NCBI GenBank assembly: GCA_036925085.1
Contig: JAUPFP010000003.1
Coordinates: forward strand, 4,707,979-4,771,978
DNA length: 64,000 bases
Source: Brachycybe producta
Taxonomy: Eukaryota > Arthropoda > Diplopoda > Playtdesmida > Andrognathidae
Reading direction: 5' to 3'
Positions within the stretch are counted from its first letter, which is position 1. Each line of letters begins with the position of its first letter. Under the pieces are notes generated by a model that ran no database searches, had not been told where the DNA came from, and was given only the letters and a program-made list of their open reading frames with translations. The position numbers were made by a program, and so were the translations under genes. This document shows, one piece after another, positions 46,476 through 58,469 of this stretch.

Positions 46476-46821
46476 AAAACAAGATAATTGTATTTAACGC
46501 TATAATATAAAATAAAAGATTAAATAAAAATTGTGTATAGTTTTACAAAACCAATTTGTCGGCCTCGATTTTGTACACAAGCCTTCATTCGCTTACACGA
46601 ACCTGATATCAAAAAGTTAACTTCCCTCGCGTGCAAATTGGTAACCCAAAACTCGCTACCTTCAACCAGTGACGAGGTATCGAAAGGGGGGATAACAGGA
46701 TTCGAATTTGTATTTGAAATATGTTAGGATTCGTCCTAGCTTAAGTTTTTAGTATTCTTGAAGAAAAAATATTTTAATAAACTTGATTCAGTTCAAATAA
46801 TTTGGAATTAAAATTTGTTAA

Positions 46822-49800
46822 TCACAAGAGAGGTACAGACGAATTAACAACACTATTAAGCAATGCATTGCAAAGTAAATTTCGTTTCTGACATCCGAGG
46901 AGCCACCGATCTGGATCAGCACCGAAATCCTCATCCTGAGACGATACGGTGGAAGTACTGGTAAACGATCTTTCAAGATCTTCGTTCGTAACCATTGACT
47001 CCCAGCCGGCATCTATGTATTCTTGAACGTAATTGATCTCGTCTTCGTCTTCCAAGAGACAGGCATTGTGAAGAACACAAGCGGCACTCACGCAAAGCGG
47101 TAGATAGTCGAGACGGCTTATCTCAAGAAGACGCAAGCGAGCAAAACGACCCTTCAAAAGGGCTACTGTACGATGCATAACATTCAGAGATGCAGTCAAT
47201 GTTTTGTTGAAGTATTGTTTTGCAGGTGGAAGTTCCTCGTTCTCCGCAAACGGAGTTATAAGCCATGGTTCGATCGGCAAGGATTCACCACCTGAAAACA
47301 GAATACAATATGAGATTACGACAAAGCTATAATCTTAGAATGTGGTTAATTTCGATATTGTAGAGCTCATTCAGGAACGTACTGGCCCAGGTGGCAAGGC
47401 GGCAAATGCAACCTGCACACTGTCGAGTGGTGCACGTAGTATGTATTTATATGCATATTTAAAAACAATACCACCTACATTTTTTGTAATGTAAGCTAAT
47501 TGTTAACAGCTAACAGTTAACATAATATTTTTTAAAAATACATTTACTTTGTCAAGTCATCAACTTTTGAAGGTAACAACTTTTCCAAGTAAATGCGAAG
47601 TGCAGCGATCACTTAATATAGATTTATACAATGAAAATGAACATTCCACATCAACTGAAATCAAAGAAGCAAACATTGCTTTAATTCGAAAAATCCATTG
47701 AATTTGTTTGTGAAGTAAACTTTGTGAAATCTGAATTTTCAAAAGGCTGTTTGATAGTTTGTCTTGAGTAAATCCTCGAGGCAAATTAGCTTTATCTTCA
47801 TTTGAGTCCTTGTATCTTGAGGTTCTCGATAATGCCAGGAATAAAGGGGATATAGGAATAGGGTGTACTTGCTTCTATCTTCTAATCCAACATTAGTCCT
47901 TCAGTTTGTCAACATTTTCAAAGTAAAACTTAACAGTATTGATGAAAGTTGCCCAACTAGTGATTACATGATCAGGAGGAACAACACAATATTTTTAATT
48001 TATTCCTGTCTATGGAGTTGCAACGAATTCACATGATTTGTCCGATAAACTCATTGACCAGTTCATATTCATCCCTAACCCTTTCACAGACTCGGTGGAT
48101 TGTGTGAGCATCGCAAGTAACATGATGAAGGTTTGAAGATCCACTTTATTTTTGAGCCTGAAAAGCCTTAATCATGTACTTAGCTTGATCTGTAACAACC
48201 AAGAAAACCTTTCATGATGAATTTGTTGTAGCCATAGTTTCAGGAGAGCATTTTGAAAAACTTGGCCAATTGTTGAATGGTTAGTAGACTCAACATACTG
48301 CACATACTGTTAGCAGCATAGGTAGACTTTTCTCCGTTTAAAACAACAATTACATGAACAGCACTTCTGCAGTGAACAATTTTATTGTTTTAACCAACAG
48401 TAGATTGGAAAAGTTGGAAAAGCAAGAAATATCGGGGCAGCATCATAAGGAGAGTTTCCATACTACTCAGTCTACATTACCTGGTTCACGGCTTCTGTGG
48501 CCTCTCAAGGTATAGCCAAGGCTAAGAGTACAAAAACTACAGCCCCTAGTAATGCTACTGGTTACGGGTCTATGGCCCATAAAAATAAGAAAAGACCCAA
48601 TGAGAGATCTCCATTGGCTGTTGGATCTAACACTAATTTATCGATTTCAGGTCTACAAGGTCGCCCTCGGAAATTTAGACTTTTTGTTGGTGGCTGTAAG
48701 CCTAATACTACCTCAGTGATAGTGGGGTGGAGGCCACAAGTATTAATCAGGTATCCAAACCAGAAAGCTATTATGCATCTTTTTTTGTTTCGGTTGATGA
48801 GGCTGCCAAATCGTCTGTTGTGGACTCTAAATTTTGGCCAAATAATGTCTTCATACGGGAGTGGAAATGGCCCGACCCAGTTGAGAATGGTTCGTGCTCT
48901 TGTGTGGCTCTTAATGGTAGTGCTCCTCAAGGTGCTTCTGATGCTGCTGGGATTCCGGCTTCAGGATCAAATACAGCCTAAGCCAATATTGTATTTGAAG
49001 TGAAAGCTTATCAATGCAAGGAGTTTGTGCAATAAGTTGGATCATCTCCATTCATTTATTGTGGTAACTGATGTTAACATATTATGTGTCGTCGAGACTT
49101 GGCTACACAGTGATATTTTGGACTCTATGGTGTGTCCTATAGGATATTCAATTTATAGATGTAATAAGAGGTTCTCGGGGTGTTGGTGTTTGTATAGTGT
49201 GAGCTATTGACGTCGACTCTATTTTTCTGACCAACTTGTGGATGGTGTTTTCTGCGACTCGTTTCTTCTCTTGATCGCGCGGTGCCCGCACGAAGATCTG
49301 AGTCACAGAAGTAGCTGGATGGAGTTGGATTATGATCATCCTCCTGCATGGGGTGAAATCGATGCAGAAGGATGGTGGCCATCCTGCTCTCTGTCGACGC
49401 TGATATACATCTTCTCCTGGAATGTAATTATCCATCGAAGATGTTGTAGCTGCATCAGGATCTGTATACGCTCTTTACCTTATGGTGTCTCCGGCCTCTA
49501 TAGAGGCCGGAGACGTAGTTTCTTATTGTAACACTTTTATTCATCTTTGTAAAGAAACGTAAAGATTACAAAGACGAATGTTTGATATCAAAGGTGCGTC
49601 CTCATGCCCATGATGTGGTACGGAATAATATCTATGTAATACAAAGTTTAGAGCAAAGACGAGAACGAGGAACAAAGAGAAACACGGTCCTTTTATACCT
49701 TGGACCTGTGTACACCTACGAGGTGTAACCAGGTCCAAGTGACCATGGTCCTAAGTGTATCACTCTGCCACTTCGATGTGCGTCAGAAGTGTGAGTCAGA

Positions 49801-51457
49801 AAAGAGGGAGGGACAGGTAGGAGTTGTTTACCCCCCAGGCTAAGGTTTTGGCGGGAACGGGAGTTACTGGGTGTTACAATAGTTTATAAACACTCGATTC
49901 GGTGCTTATTTGTTGTAAGCAGGCTGTATGGTGGCGAACTGTTGTGTGTTGATATATGGTCTGGCAGTGCTGGTATTTGTCTTATGGTCCAAAGTCCTTC
50001 TTCTGTGTTGCAGATGAATGAAACTATTTTTGGCTAAGAGCTTGATGACTAATGCTAATGTCTCAAGACCAATCATTATTGTGGGGGATTTTAACCGCCC
50101 TCATATAGATTGGCACTCAGGTTTAGTGGGTAGCCAAGTTGATCGGGAATTTACTAGTCTTCTTTTTGGGGGTGAGTTTTCCCAAGTTGTGCTTGAACCT
50201 ACTAGGGGGACTAGTATTCTCTCTTGTTTTTGTGGATGTAAGTGATGTTCTTGAGAGGTTAGCTGTAGAGGAACCATTTTCAGTGACTCTCCTCCGCACC
50301 TGGCTGTCTCTTTTAATATTATGTCTAGTGCTTTGCCAACAATCTGTCCTAGTACTAAAAGATTTTCTCTCGGGTTGTGCTTGAGCATATCCGAGAAAGC
50401 TTGTTTCAGGTGGATTGGTGCCCTTTGTATTTGAGTACTACTGTGGAGGATGCATGGACTATCCTTAAAACTTCTATAATCAACATTATGGATAGATGGG
50501 CCCTAAGACAAGGTTTTACACCAAAAGCTTCAGTGCCAAAAGAAATTAAATTAGACTATCAGCAAAAATTGCATCTTTGAAAAAAGTGGAAAAAATCAGG
50601 GACGGTTACTGATCTTTTATTGTACAAAGATGTTTCCTACTTGTGTCGTGATTTGGTTTCCAAACGTTGGCTGAAGACCGTAGATTGGGATCGTTTCCGA
50701 TTATCCCACCTCTGTATAAACCAGATGAAGATCAAGCTCAGCTGTTGAGTGATAATTTTGGGTCAGCATTTACTCATGGGGATATTGATGGGGTACCATC
50801 TGAAACAACTTTTCTTGATTTGGGTGCTCAGAACATCATTAGTGAGTTTTGTAAATCAAGCTTTGCCAAAATTAAAGCCCAGTTCTGCAGGGCCGGATGA
50901 TATACCAGCTATTGTTTTACACAAGTGTGCTAGAGAATTAATGGATTCTGTGAGTTGGTTATTTAAGTTTTCTCTACATGCAGGCAGTGTTCCATTAGAC
51001 TGAAAAATAACTTTTGTGGTTCCAGTACACAAATCTGGGGATCCTATATCGCCTGGGAATGACAGACCAATTTCTTTGACATGTGTTTTGTGTAAAATGA
51101 AGAAAGCAGTGGGAAAATATGTTATTGTTCACTTTCAGTCGTGTTCTTTATTGCCATCTAAGCAGTATGGTTTTTTTAGCAAATAGGACTGGGACAACAC
51201 AGTTATTAGAATGTGTTCATTCCCTTACCAAGGCTTTGGAAACTACTGTAGATATAGTGTGGATATTATTTATCTGGACTTTGCAAGGGCTTTTGATTGT
51301 GTTAGCCATCAAATATTATTTCAGAAACTAGTCAAATGGAGTTTCGCAGATCCAATACTGTCCTGGATAAGAGATTTTTTATCTAGTTGGTCGCAGAGAG
51401 TGCAACTTAGAGACACATTATTTTTTTGTAACTGTATATGCATTACGGAATAAATCT

Positions 51458-51533
<76 letters not shown>

Positions 51534-54500
51534 CCGATTCCTGATCATTTTCGTGGTTATTTCAAATAGCACAGAAATCTAGTTTGCTTTTCCGATAAAT
51601 GACTTCATGGCCAGATGACTTGCTTTAGTGAGAAAAATACCTAATTCAATAAATGTATTTGTCAGTTCTAAGTGAATATTAGAACACATTGAGTAATGTC
51701 ATGATCCCACGTAGTGGTCATTTTTTTGAATGCCGCTTGCAGATTGATTAACCTATTGGAGAATATTTTCTTATGTAGACAAAAGCTACAATTCACATGT
51801 ACACATTTGTAGAAGCTTCAAATTATTCTTTATTCATATAACCATTTCTGAGTGCACTCAAAAATACGACCCAAATTCTCAGACAATTATTGCATTCCTG
51901 GACAATCGAGGAATGCAAGAATTAGAGACGTCAAAATCAGTTACAAAACGAATTTCAGGTAAAGGCCAATTTTAAGTGATGCTAGGGGTCAGCTAATGGG
52001 CTCGGCTTTTATACAGAAAAAAAAAGATGATGAATCATCATGATGTGCAAGATGCAATGCCCAATTAGTGTGGGAGTTCACCTATCATTTAACAAAAAAC
52101 AACCTAACCCCAGAAACCAAGAATCTATTCTAGAACATTCTAGAACAAAGGCATGGTTTCAAGGGGAGGTTCATTCTGAAATGACACAAGAGAGAAAAGA
52201 AGGAAGGATTATTGGCAAAAATGTGAATAATGGACAGATGATCTTGCAGCAATGTGTAATAGGTGTGTATTTATAATAGAAAGAAAAAAAATGGTCCATG
52301 TTTACTATAATGATAGAAAATTTATAATATTTAACAATTCAATTCAACTTATTTAAGAAACCTAGTAGTCATCAGAAGCATCATCAAATATACTCATGTA
52401 GAAATGGGTCTCCATGTTAAACGTGATTGAGTCTGCAAAGCTCTAAAAATGCCTCAGGAGCATTCAACTGGCCCCATAAGTCCCCCTTTTTCTTGGCGAG
52501 GGTACCCTTTATGAGAGTTTACCCTTACACCCATGCAGTGGCGCTGATCATATGGTATGGCCCATGGATATATTTAAAATTCACTATCCAGCCCACACTC
52601 TTAATGAAGTTGCACATGCCTGGTTTAAACTTTTTTTTCATTGTAACTCTAAATATGACCCTTTGATAGAATAATGTGACTGCCTGTCTGGTGATATCGA
52701 TTACGAATATGCACATATTGCGAGAGTAGGCCTACAATGGCAGTGGTATAGAGAGCAGCCACCACCATCAGGTTTTCCCCAGTAACATTTTAAAAGTCCA
52801 GTCCAGGATTGTCTGTGAAGAATATTATTAAGGCTGTACCGAGCTGATTTGCTGCTAATCGACAAAAACCGGATCGGCAGACAAATGTTAACCGATTTCC
52901 GATCATTCGGCCTCATCTTGAGTATTGCTGCAGTGTATGGAATCCTCACTCTGTCACACACACTCATTCAGTTGAAATTGTTCAGCGTAAGGCAGCTAGG
53001 TTTGTTTGTGGCAGGCAGAGATTTACAGATAGTGTCACTGAGATGCTGTCAGTGCTACAATGGCACAGTTTGGCACATCACAGGGCTGAGTTAAGTTTGA
53101 AATTGTTTGGAAAAATTACACGTGGTGATTGTCCTAAACCACAGTCCAGTGATATTCATAAAGCACTATACATGGGCAGGGCTGACCACTCTAAGAAAAT
53201 TAGGGAGATTTTTGCTAGGACAGATTCATATTATTGGTGTTTTTTCCTAGAGTTATAAGACAATGGAACTCTCTTCTTGAGGCAGTGGTGAATGGGGATA
53301 ATTTTGTTCTGTGGGACTGACATTTGTATATTCATTTTGTTTTTATATAAGTACATGTATATGTGCTTGACAATGCTTAATGCTGCATGTGGACTTTTAT
53401 GTCCCTCTGCCATAGGCCTATTTGGCTGCTAGCAGAGTACTAACTGTAACTGTAATTGTAATGCACTCAACAATTAGGTCTGCTCCCCGATAAAACGGCA
53501 GCGGTGGAGGGTCAATCAATTTATTTTTCATTAATTATTTTTCATCTTTAAAAGGAAATTGTTGTCTTGTCATTGCCTTGTAAACTCGAAAATTATAATT
53601 TAACTCTGTTAGGCAAAAATGTGTGTAAAGCAGCAAAAATCGGTAGTGAAAATCGGCATGATCGGCTCAGTTAAATCGATCGCCATGCTAATTTTTTTGT
53701 GTGTGATCGGTTCGCTATTGGCTGGGTAACAAAAAGTGTAATCCGTACAGCCTTAGATATTATATTTAGGTAGGGGATGGTAAGACAACGGAACTCCTGC
53801 AGAGGATATTTTGCACAAAAATAAACTTATATTATGTGGCTCTTAATTTTATGACAAGGCATAAATTCAGCTGCCCCCAGAACACATTGAAATTAATGTT
53901 ATCGGGTTTATATTTTTGAGTTTTGGCAATGCATTTGCATACTGCAATTGGACTTTTGTCCTCTGCCACGGGCCTTCTTGGCTCTTGCAGAGAAGTTTTT
54001 CAAATTCAAAATAAAATATTGAAAATTTAAAAACTAGTAATGGCAGGAGAATAGATTTTTTTCGACTGTGATGTTTTTGTCACCTTCTTACAGTGAGTGG
54101 TGAATATTGTTATAAACAACTGTCGAAGAACACATGTTTACGACAAAAGTCATGCTCGTATTCACTAAGTGGACGGCCTGTCTAAGCGAGCATTGGGCTA
54201 ATACAATTTGAACTTTTTTCTTCAAAGAATAACCTTAGGTCTAATAATGAATATACTTTATTCATTTTTGCCTCAACCAGCAGATCATAATATTATTATA
54301 ATAAATGATGTCTCACCGAGGAGATAAGTATCATTCGGAAAAAGAGACGAACAATCAGTCGATATCCTAGACTGCAAATCGGAATTCCTGAGCACAGCAA
54401 TGTCTGAAACGGATCCCGGTAAACCTGAAAAATTAAAAAAAAAAAGTAGAAATGAAACGGGATGATCGAATGAGATAACAATGAGTCTTTAAAAACCTCC

Positions 54501-55397
54501 GAAGCAGTCCGTAATGAGCATTTGGTGATCGCAGACAAGCTGAACTATCACCGAGTATCCACCACTATCGCAATAGGCTTTTGGTGTTTCTTTGTTGGTC
54601 TTAATATTAATTCGAGCCGTTCCTATGACACCAAGAACGCCGTAGAGACCACTTTGCTCTCTGAAGTGATGCACAATATCATTAGCATAATTTCCGCTTG
54701 GCCACCGAATGTATTCGCCAGATATCTCAACGAGAGCCGCAATCACTCTACGAAAACTGTCCTCGACAGACGATTTTGCGACTTCGAACCGTTCCGATAT
54801 CATACGGAACGGCTGCGGATTCGCAAAAAACCATAAAACTATGAGGATCTTCTTGTCTAGAGGAATCGGAGGACGTCCCGATCTGATGGGATTATCCTTC
54901 GACACCATCCCGGCCAGAATTTGTGGCACGAGACGACGTGTAAGGGCCTCGCAAGCCCTCCTAGAGATATGGAAACAGTTACGAAACTCCGAGTCCGTAT
55001 AAAGTGGCACAGTGATCTCGGCATAGGCGGGTCGTCTCTTTCTTTTGCTACATCCTTTTTCGTTTCTGGTACTCCTTTTTATCAAACCGAAACTTTGCCG
55101 CCTTCTTATGGACAGCGGTGAGATAAAGCCGGTGTCACGCTCGTCAACGTCGATTATGTGATTCTGCATAAATTCATACAAATCGACGTCATTATCGTCA
55201 TCATTATATTCATTATTATCACTAGAGTCTCCTTCTAAGTTTAAAAGATCGTTCTGACCGGCTAAAATGATGATATTTTCCTCTTCGTCGCTCTCAGCAT
55301 CGTACATACCGAACTCCGCTTCCAGACTCTCAGTTTCTAACTTAATCGTCGCGATGATTCCAGTTGCAATCGTAGAAATGACGTCGCTTTCGGCCAT
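46822..55397 (-). CDS. HARBI1/PIF-Harbinger transposase-like gene, probably domesticated
   Basis: Three coding exons on the minus strand: 54497-55397, 54317-54424 and 46822-47291 (901+108+470 nt = 492 residues plus stop). Both junctions are GT/AG and restore the family consensus: TDCFG|GLPGSVSD and YLLG|GESLPIEPW. Start at 55397, in a good ATGG context. Residues 1-130 are acidic with a KRKRR patch; a helix-turn-helix-like region follows (about 175-225); then the DDE-type nuclease fold (about 250-400). Against the family pattern, GxIDGTHI reads GVIGTARI (first Asp missing), the central TDCFGGLPGS is kept, LGDSxYP reads LGGESLP, and the NVVERAFG glutamate is His (NVMHRTVA, about residue 376). 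The frame is otherwise intact, so it is probably a non-catalytic host gene. A possible poly(A) signal, attaaa, lies 45 bases past the stop. Intron 2 is 7 kb and full of transposons. Confidence 0.85.
47560..48420 (-). pseudogene. degraded hAT transposase remnant
   Basis: The minus strand carries separated conserved pieces of a hAT-type transposase. VVTDQAKYMIKAF and HVTCDAHTIHRVCERVRDEY (about 48090-48220) resemble the RNase H-like core. Further downstream, VECSFSLYKSILSDRC (about 47600-47660) resembles the C-terminal dimerisation motif. Stops and frameshifts separate the pieces. The element ends were not found. It lies in intron 2 of the HARBI1-like gene. Confidence 0.65.
48390..51455 (+). 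mobile_element. degraded LINE (CR1/jockey-type), 3' end missing, split by a solo LTR
   Basis: ORF1-like part (about 48490-48980) with a RKFRLFVGGCKPNTTS-type block and FWPNNVFIREWK; endonuclease part (about 49020-50220) with VVETWLHSDI and IIVGDFNRPHIDW; and reverse transcriptase (about 50660-51420) with GPDDIPA, NDRPISLT and YLDFARAFDCVSH. Several stops and frameshifts. The solo LTR at 49198-49878 splits the endonuclease. Sequence similarity ends near 51420, just before a (TAA)n tract. It is antisense to the HARBI1-like gene, inside its second intron. Confidence 0.85.
49198..49878 (-). mobile_element. solo LTR of the 29.4-kb LTR-element family, reverse orientation
   Basis: 681 bp. In plus-strand reading it starts tgtgagc and ends gggtgttaca. 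A perfect 4-bp duplication atag (49194-49197 and 49879-49882) flanks it. It interrupts the LINE, so it is younger than the LINE. Confidence 0.93.
51458..51533. repeat. (TAA)n microsatellite
   Basis: About 24 aat units, at the point where the LINE similarity stops. Confidence 0.95.
51534..52828. other. intron sequence without recognised content
   Basis: Part of intron 2 of the HARBI1-like gene. Short open frames at 52040-52276 and 52427-52666 have no recognisable domains. Decayed transposon sequence is likely but was not identified. Confidence 0.35.
52829..53755. mobile_element. hAT-like element family M carrying a LINE fragment
   Basis: The ends taaggctgtacc and gtacagcctta are flanked by aatattat and gatattat, 7 of 8 matching. 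It contains the recurrent aaaatcgg motif. The LINE fragment at 52908-53458 is inserted between gatcatt and aatgcactc; the related copy at 17885-18106 has the two sides joined, confirming the insertion. Confidence 0.75.
52908..53458 (+). mobile_element. LINE 3' fragment (CR1/jockey-type)
   Basis: Encodes the C-terminal end of the reverse transcriptase protein (RPHLEYCCSVWNPH, VQRKAARFVCG and ADHSKKIREIFARTDSYYW), closely parallel to the minus-strand LINE at 27319-28456. It ends with the gtccctctgccataggcc block and a taactgtaactgtaat tail. It is truncated at the 5' side. Confidence 0.85.
53770..54035 (+). mobile_element. second LINE 3' tail fragment
   Basis: Matches the 3' untranslated end of the LINE at 27319-28456: acaacggaactc, ggcaatgcattt and ttttgtcctctgccacggg, then a ttcaaattcaaaa tail. 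Only the last ~260 bp are present. Confidence 0.75.
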
Positions 55398-55505
55398 TTT
55401 CACAACGTGGACACGCGGCAAACTTAACACGCCAAACAATGCACACCTGTCGTCCACACACACACACACACCTGCTGCGGCTGCGTGGTCTTGATCTAAA
55501 CCAAG

Positions 55506-55686
55506 ACAGGCAAGTAAAGACAGGAACATACAGACGTTTACTCCGCCCCTTTTATGAGGACTGGCAACTTCTAATTGGTTTGTTATGTGGTCTGTCGTCA
55601 CATGCTCCGCCCTTTTAAATTTCCAATTGGTTGATATTTGGTCTGACGCTCATAAAAGGGCGGAACAAACGTCTGCTTGTCCCTGT
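55506..55686. mobile_element. MITE family A directly upstream of the HARBI1-like gene
   Basis: The ends acaggcaagtaaag and cttgtccctgt, with the characteristic cgccccttttatgagg / ctcataaaagggcgg arms, match other family A copies. It starts 109 bases upstream of the gene's start codon and so overlaps the likely promoter or 5' UTR. The target duplication is not clean. Confidence 0.75.
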
Positions 55687-56450
55687 CTAAATAAATAGAG
55701 GTAGTGAAACTCCATGTTAGAGAAAAACCACCTAGTTGAGTGAACATTGATTATATAGCTTCTCTTCAAGGTACTTTCTGTTGTTCCTTTTTATATTAAT
55801 ACCATTTTTTTTTATAAAGAAAACCCTTAAGGTTCTACAGTTAGTTTCTCCTCCCCCACACACACCAACTAGCAGTTTTGAGAAAATTTAAGTTTTTCAA
55901 GTGAAGAGTTTTCAGGAGAAACATTACAAGAAAAAAATTTAAACTGTTTTAGAAATTAGAATAGTTGGTGATAATGACAAAAGTTTTTTTCTGCGCTAGC
56001 TAGGCAGCTGCCTACTCAGGCTACTCTGCCTATTGATAAATCCACCCCTGATAAAGATACTGCTTGTAAAAAAAAAAGAAAACTTTGTTAAGCTTCAAGT
56101 AAAAGTGGCGTCATCTAATGGTCACACCCAGCTCTAGCATGGACCGCTTCATTGATAGAAATCTTGGTTGAGCTACCTCTATATATTTTATTTTGCTCAT
56201 ACATAGCCATCGTTTATAATATATCGGGGGCTACGGCTCAATGCTCATAAAACTATAAACACAATGGTAAAGGACAAATTCAAGAAAGATAATAAACAAT
56301 AAAAAACTTTATCAGGCACCCCAAAACACAAAAATAAAACCTTTTCATTTTATAAAAAAGGTTTTCTATCTTTAGAACCAACTGAGACTAAAGTGGACTA
56401 ATGACAGATCAAGTTCAACAACAAAGGTTCCTTGTTGAATTTGGGTCATA
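55687..56450. other. intergenic spacer between divergent genes
   Basis: Separates the minus-strand HARBI1-like gene from the plus-strand RWDD2-like gene. No gene or clear element recognised. Confidence 0.35.
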
Positions 56451-56645
56451 ACAGGCATGTAAAGACAGCTAGATACAGTCGTTTACCCAGCCCTTTTATG
56501 AGCATCAAACCAAATATCAACTAATTGAAAGTTGAAAAGGGCAGGCCATGCGACGTCAGACCACATAACAAACCAATTAAAAGTTACCGATCCTCATAAA
56601 AGGGTCGGAGAAAACGACTGTATCGTACTGTCTTTACTTGCCTGT
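56451..56645. mobile_element. MITE family A upstream of the RWDD2-like gene
   Basis: 195 bp with ends acaggcatgtaaagac and gtctttacttgcctgt and the same cataaaaggg arms. It lies about 240 bp upstream of the RWDD2-like start codon. Confidence 0.82.
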
Positions 56646-56770
56646 AATCCGTAATGTTAATCGATTAACCGGTTCTCTTCAGGCCGAGTCCATTTGAGTC
56701 TAAACCCGAGGGAACTTGGTAATATCCATGTGTCTCTGATAATGAATGATTGTGTCTCAAAAGGGTCGAC

Positions 56771-56815
56771 TGACGTAATCACGCGTTTGAAAATTTATGA
56801 CTTGAGCTGCACGTG
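56771..56815 (+). promoter_or_regulatory. possible promoter elements of the RWDD2-like gene
   Basis: A CRE-like tgacgtaa (56771-56778) and an E-box cacgtg (56810-56815) lie 70-115 bases upstream of the start codon in a locally GC-richer stretch. No TATA box is seen. Suggestive only. Confidence 0.25.
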
Positions 56816-56885
56816 CTCGCATTGGGTCTCGTGCAAACGTGTGACTTAACATTTAGGCCCTTACCCGTGAAGAAGAAGAAGAAAG

Positions 56886-58018
56886 ATGACGTCACCAGTT
56901 GACAAGGACCGGTCGAGCTTAGTTGACAATTTTGAGTTGCAGCTGAGTGAAGTGGAATTGCTTCAGAGTATGTATCCAAACGGAGGTGAATTCGTGATGG
57001 ACGATGCAGGAATCATAGCTGACATGAACGATTTCATCTCGAATGTGAACGGACAGTTTCCTTCTTCTAGGTTAGAATATACCATCAATCTCAAGACGGA
57101 CAAGGTAAGTACTGCAATTGGGACATAATTAAACCGTATTAATTGCAAACGTCAATACTTTTCTGTTCGTTTCAGGCTACCTTCGAATTGTCTTGTGCCT
57201 TTCCGCACGATTATCCGACCGTCGAACCAGAAATCTACATTCGATCGCAGAAACTGACCCGTGTTCAGCAACATCAACTCAACAAAGATGCAGCCGAAGT
57301 TGTCGCTAAGCTCGATCGTGGCGAACTTTGCATCGTTTCTGTCCTGCAGTGGTTGCAGGACAACGCCGATTCGTATTTGGGATCGGAAGAGTGCAGTTCT
57401 GAGTCGACCGACGCTTTCTCTCGATCCGGATCCGAAGAGGAGAAGGATCGTCTGAGCCGCTATTGGATCTACAGTCACCATATCTACAACAAAATCAAGC
57501 GAAGGACAATTCTGGAACAGGCTAGAGAACTCAACGTAACCGGATTTTGTCTTCCTGGTAAACCGGGGATCATCTGCGTCGAAGGAGCATCTAACGATTG
57601 CGCCGACTTCTGGGATAGGGTGAGAAAAGAAAAAAAAACCCGACCCAATAGCAACCTTCCTAACACAAGATAAAAACATTCGAAAATGACAATTAAGATA
57701 GAAATGTTTTGATCGTTCAAAAACTATTGTTTTAAGCTTGTTTTGCCGTTTTAGATCAAACACATGAATTGGAAGAAGATCATGTGCAAGAAGATGGAAA
57801 TCGAAGAGATCGGCGAGAACGGATTGGATTCAATGCGGAGGTTCGACTCGTTCTCGGAAGTGGCTTTCGAGAAGACGAGGAACCATGGCCGCGACTATCA
57901 CATGGATATAGGAGAGTTTCTTAAGTATCTAGATCAGCATAACTGCGGTTATGTTTTTAAGGACTATTTTGGAGTCGACGGAAAGTTGCCGCCACCACAG
58001 CCACCTCAATCACATTGA
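56886..58018 (+). CDS. RWD domain-containing protein 2-like, 3 exons, complete
   Basis: Coding exons 56886-57104, 57176-57619 and 57755-58018, with junctions AAG|GTAAGT, TTTCAG|GCT, AGG|GTGAGA and TTTTAG|ATC, all phase 0. The product is 308 residues, close to vertebrate RWDD2A/B. An N-terminal RWD domain (about residues 15-125) has the hallmark YPTVEP near 86-91. The C-terminal DUF1115-type domain (about 165-295) has RYWIYSHHIYNKIKR and LPGKPGIICVEG. An acidic serine-rich linker joins them. The biochemical role of RWDD2 proteins is unknown; RWD folds usually mediate protein binding. The start codon is preceded by gaagaagaaag. Introns are short (71 and 135 bp) and free of transposons. Confidence 0.94.
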
Positions 58019-58469
58019 ATTTTAAAGCTTGTTTTTTTTTTACTTTTAACAAAAAGGCTGAAAACTGTGTTCTTCTATATATAAGTCTCACTTATTTTTT
58101 TAAATCCATTTACATGTTATGTGATGTGTTTGTATAGATGTCGTTAAACGTAAAAGAAAACTTATTTTCTACTTTTTTGTATCATATACAAGTATAACCT
58201 TAAAACTCTTAAGATGGTCCAAGAAGAAATTATGAAATTTTTGTCGCTTGCATAATGTATTCTGCAATCTAGCATATTATGTTTGTAAATCCGGGTACTG
58301 ATTTATTTAATAATTTCATATAAAATTATATAAAATATTTCTATCACTGCATATCGATAATATCGTTTGGCCCCTCCCAGACCAGAATCCTGGTTGTGCC
58401 ACTGATGTGTATTGTGTTCGTGAGGGAGGGGCGGCAAACTCAAGGACCGCCCAGAGCGGCACAAACTAG
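58019..58469. other. 3' flank of the RWDD2-like gene
   Basis: AT-rich sequence holding the 3' UTR. No canonical aataaa was seen close to the stop. Confidence 0.35.

Noticed and set aside
45985-46510. Two overlapping frames of 133 and 170 codons
   Set aside because: Most of each frame is the 23-bp minisatellite, which is open in all forward frames by construction.
54489-55601. Start of the HARBI1-like protein at 55601
   Set aside because: The extra 68 codons run into a MITE A copy and a ca-repeat; the ATG at 55397 has better context and starts the acidic N-terminal region.
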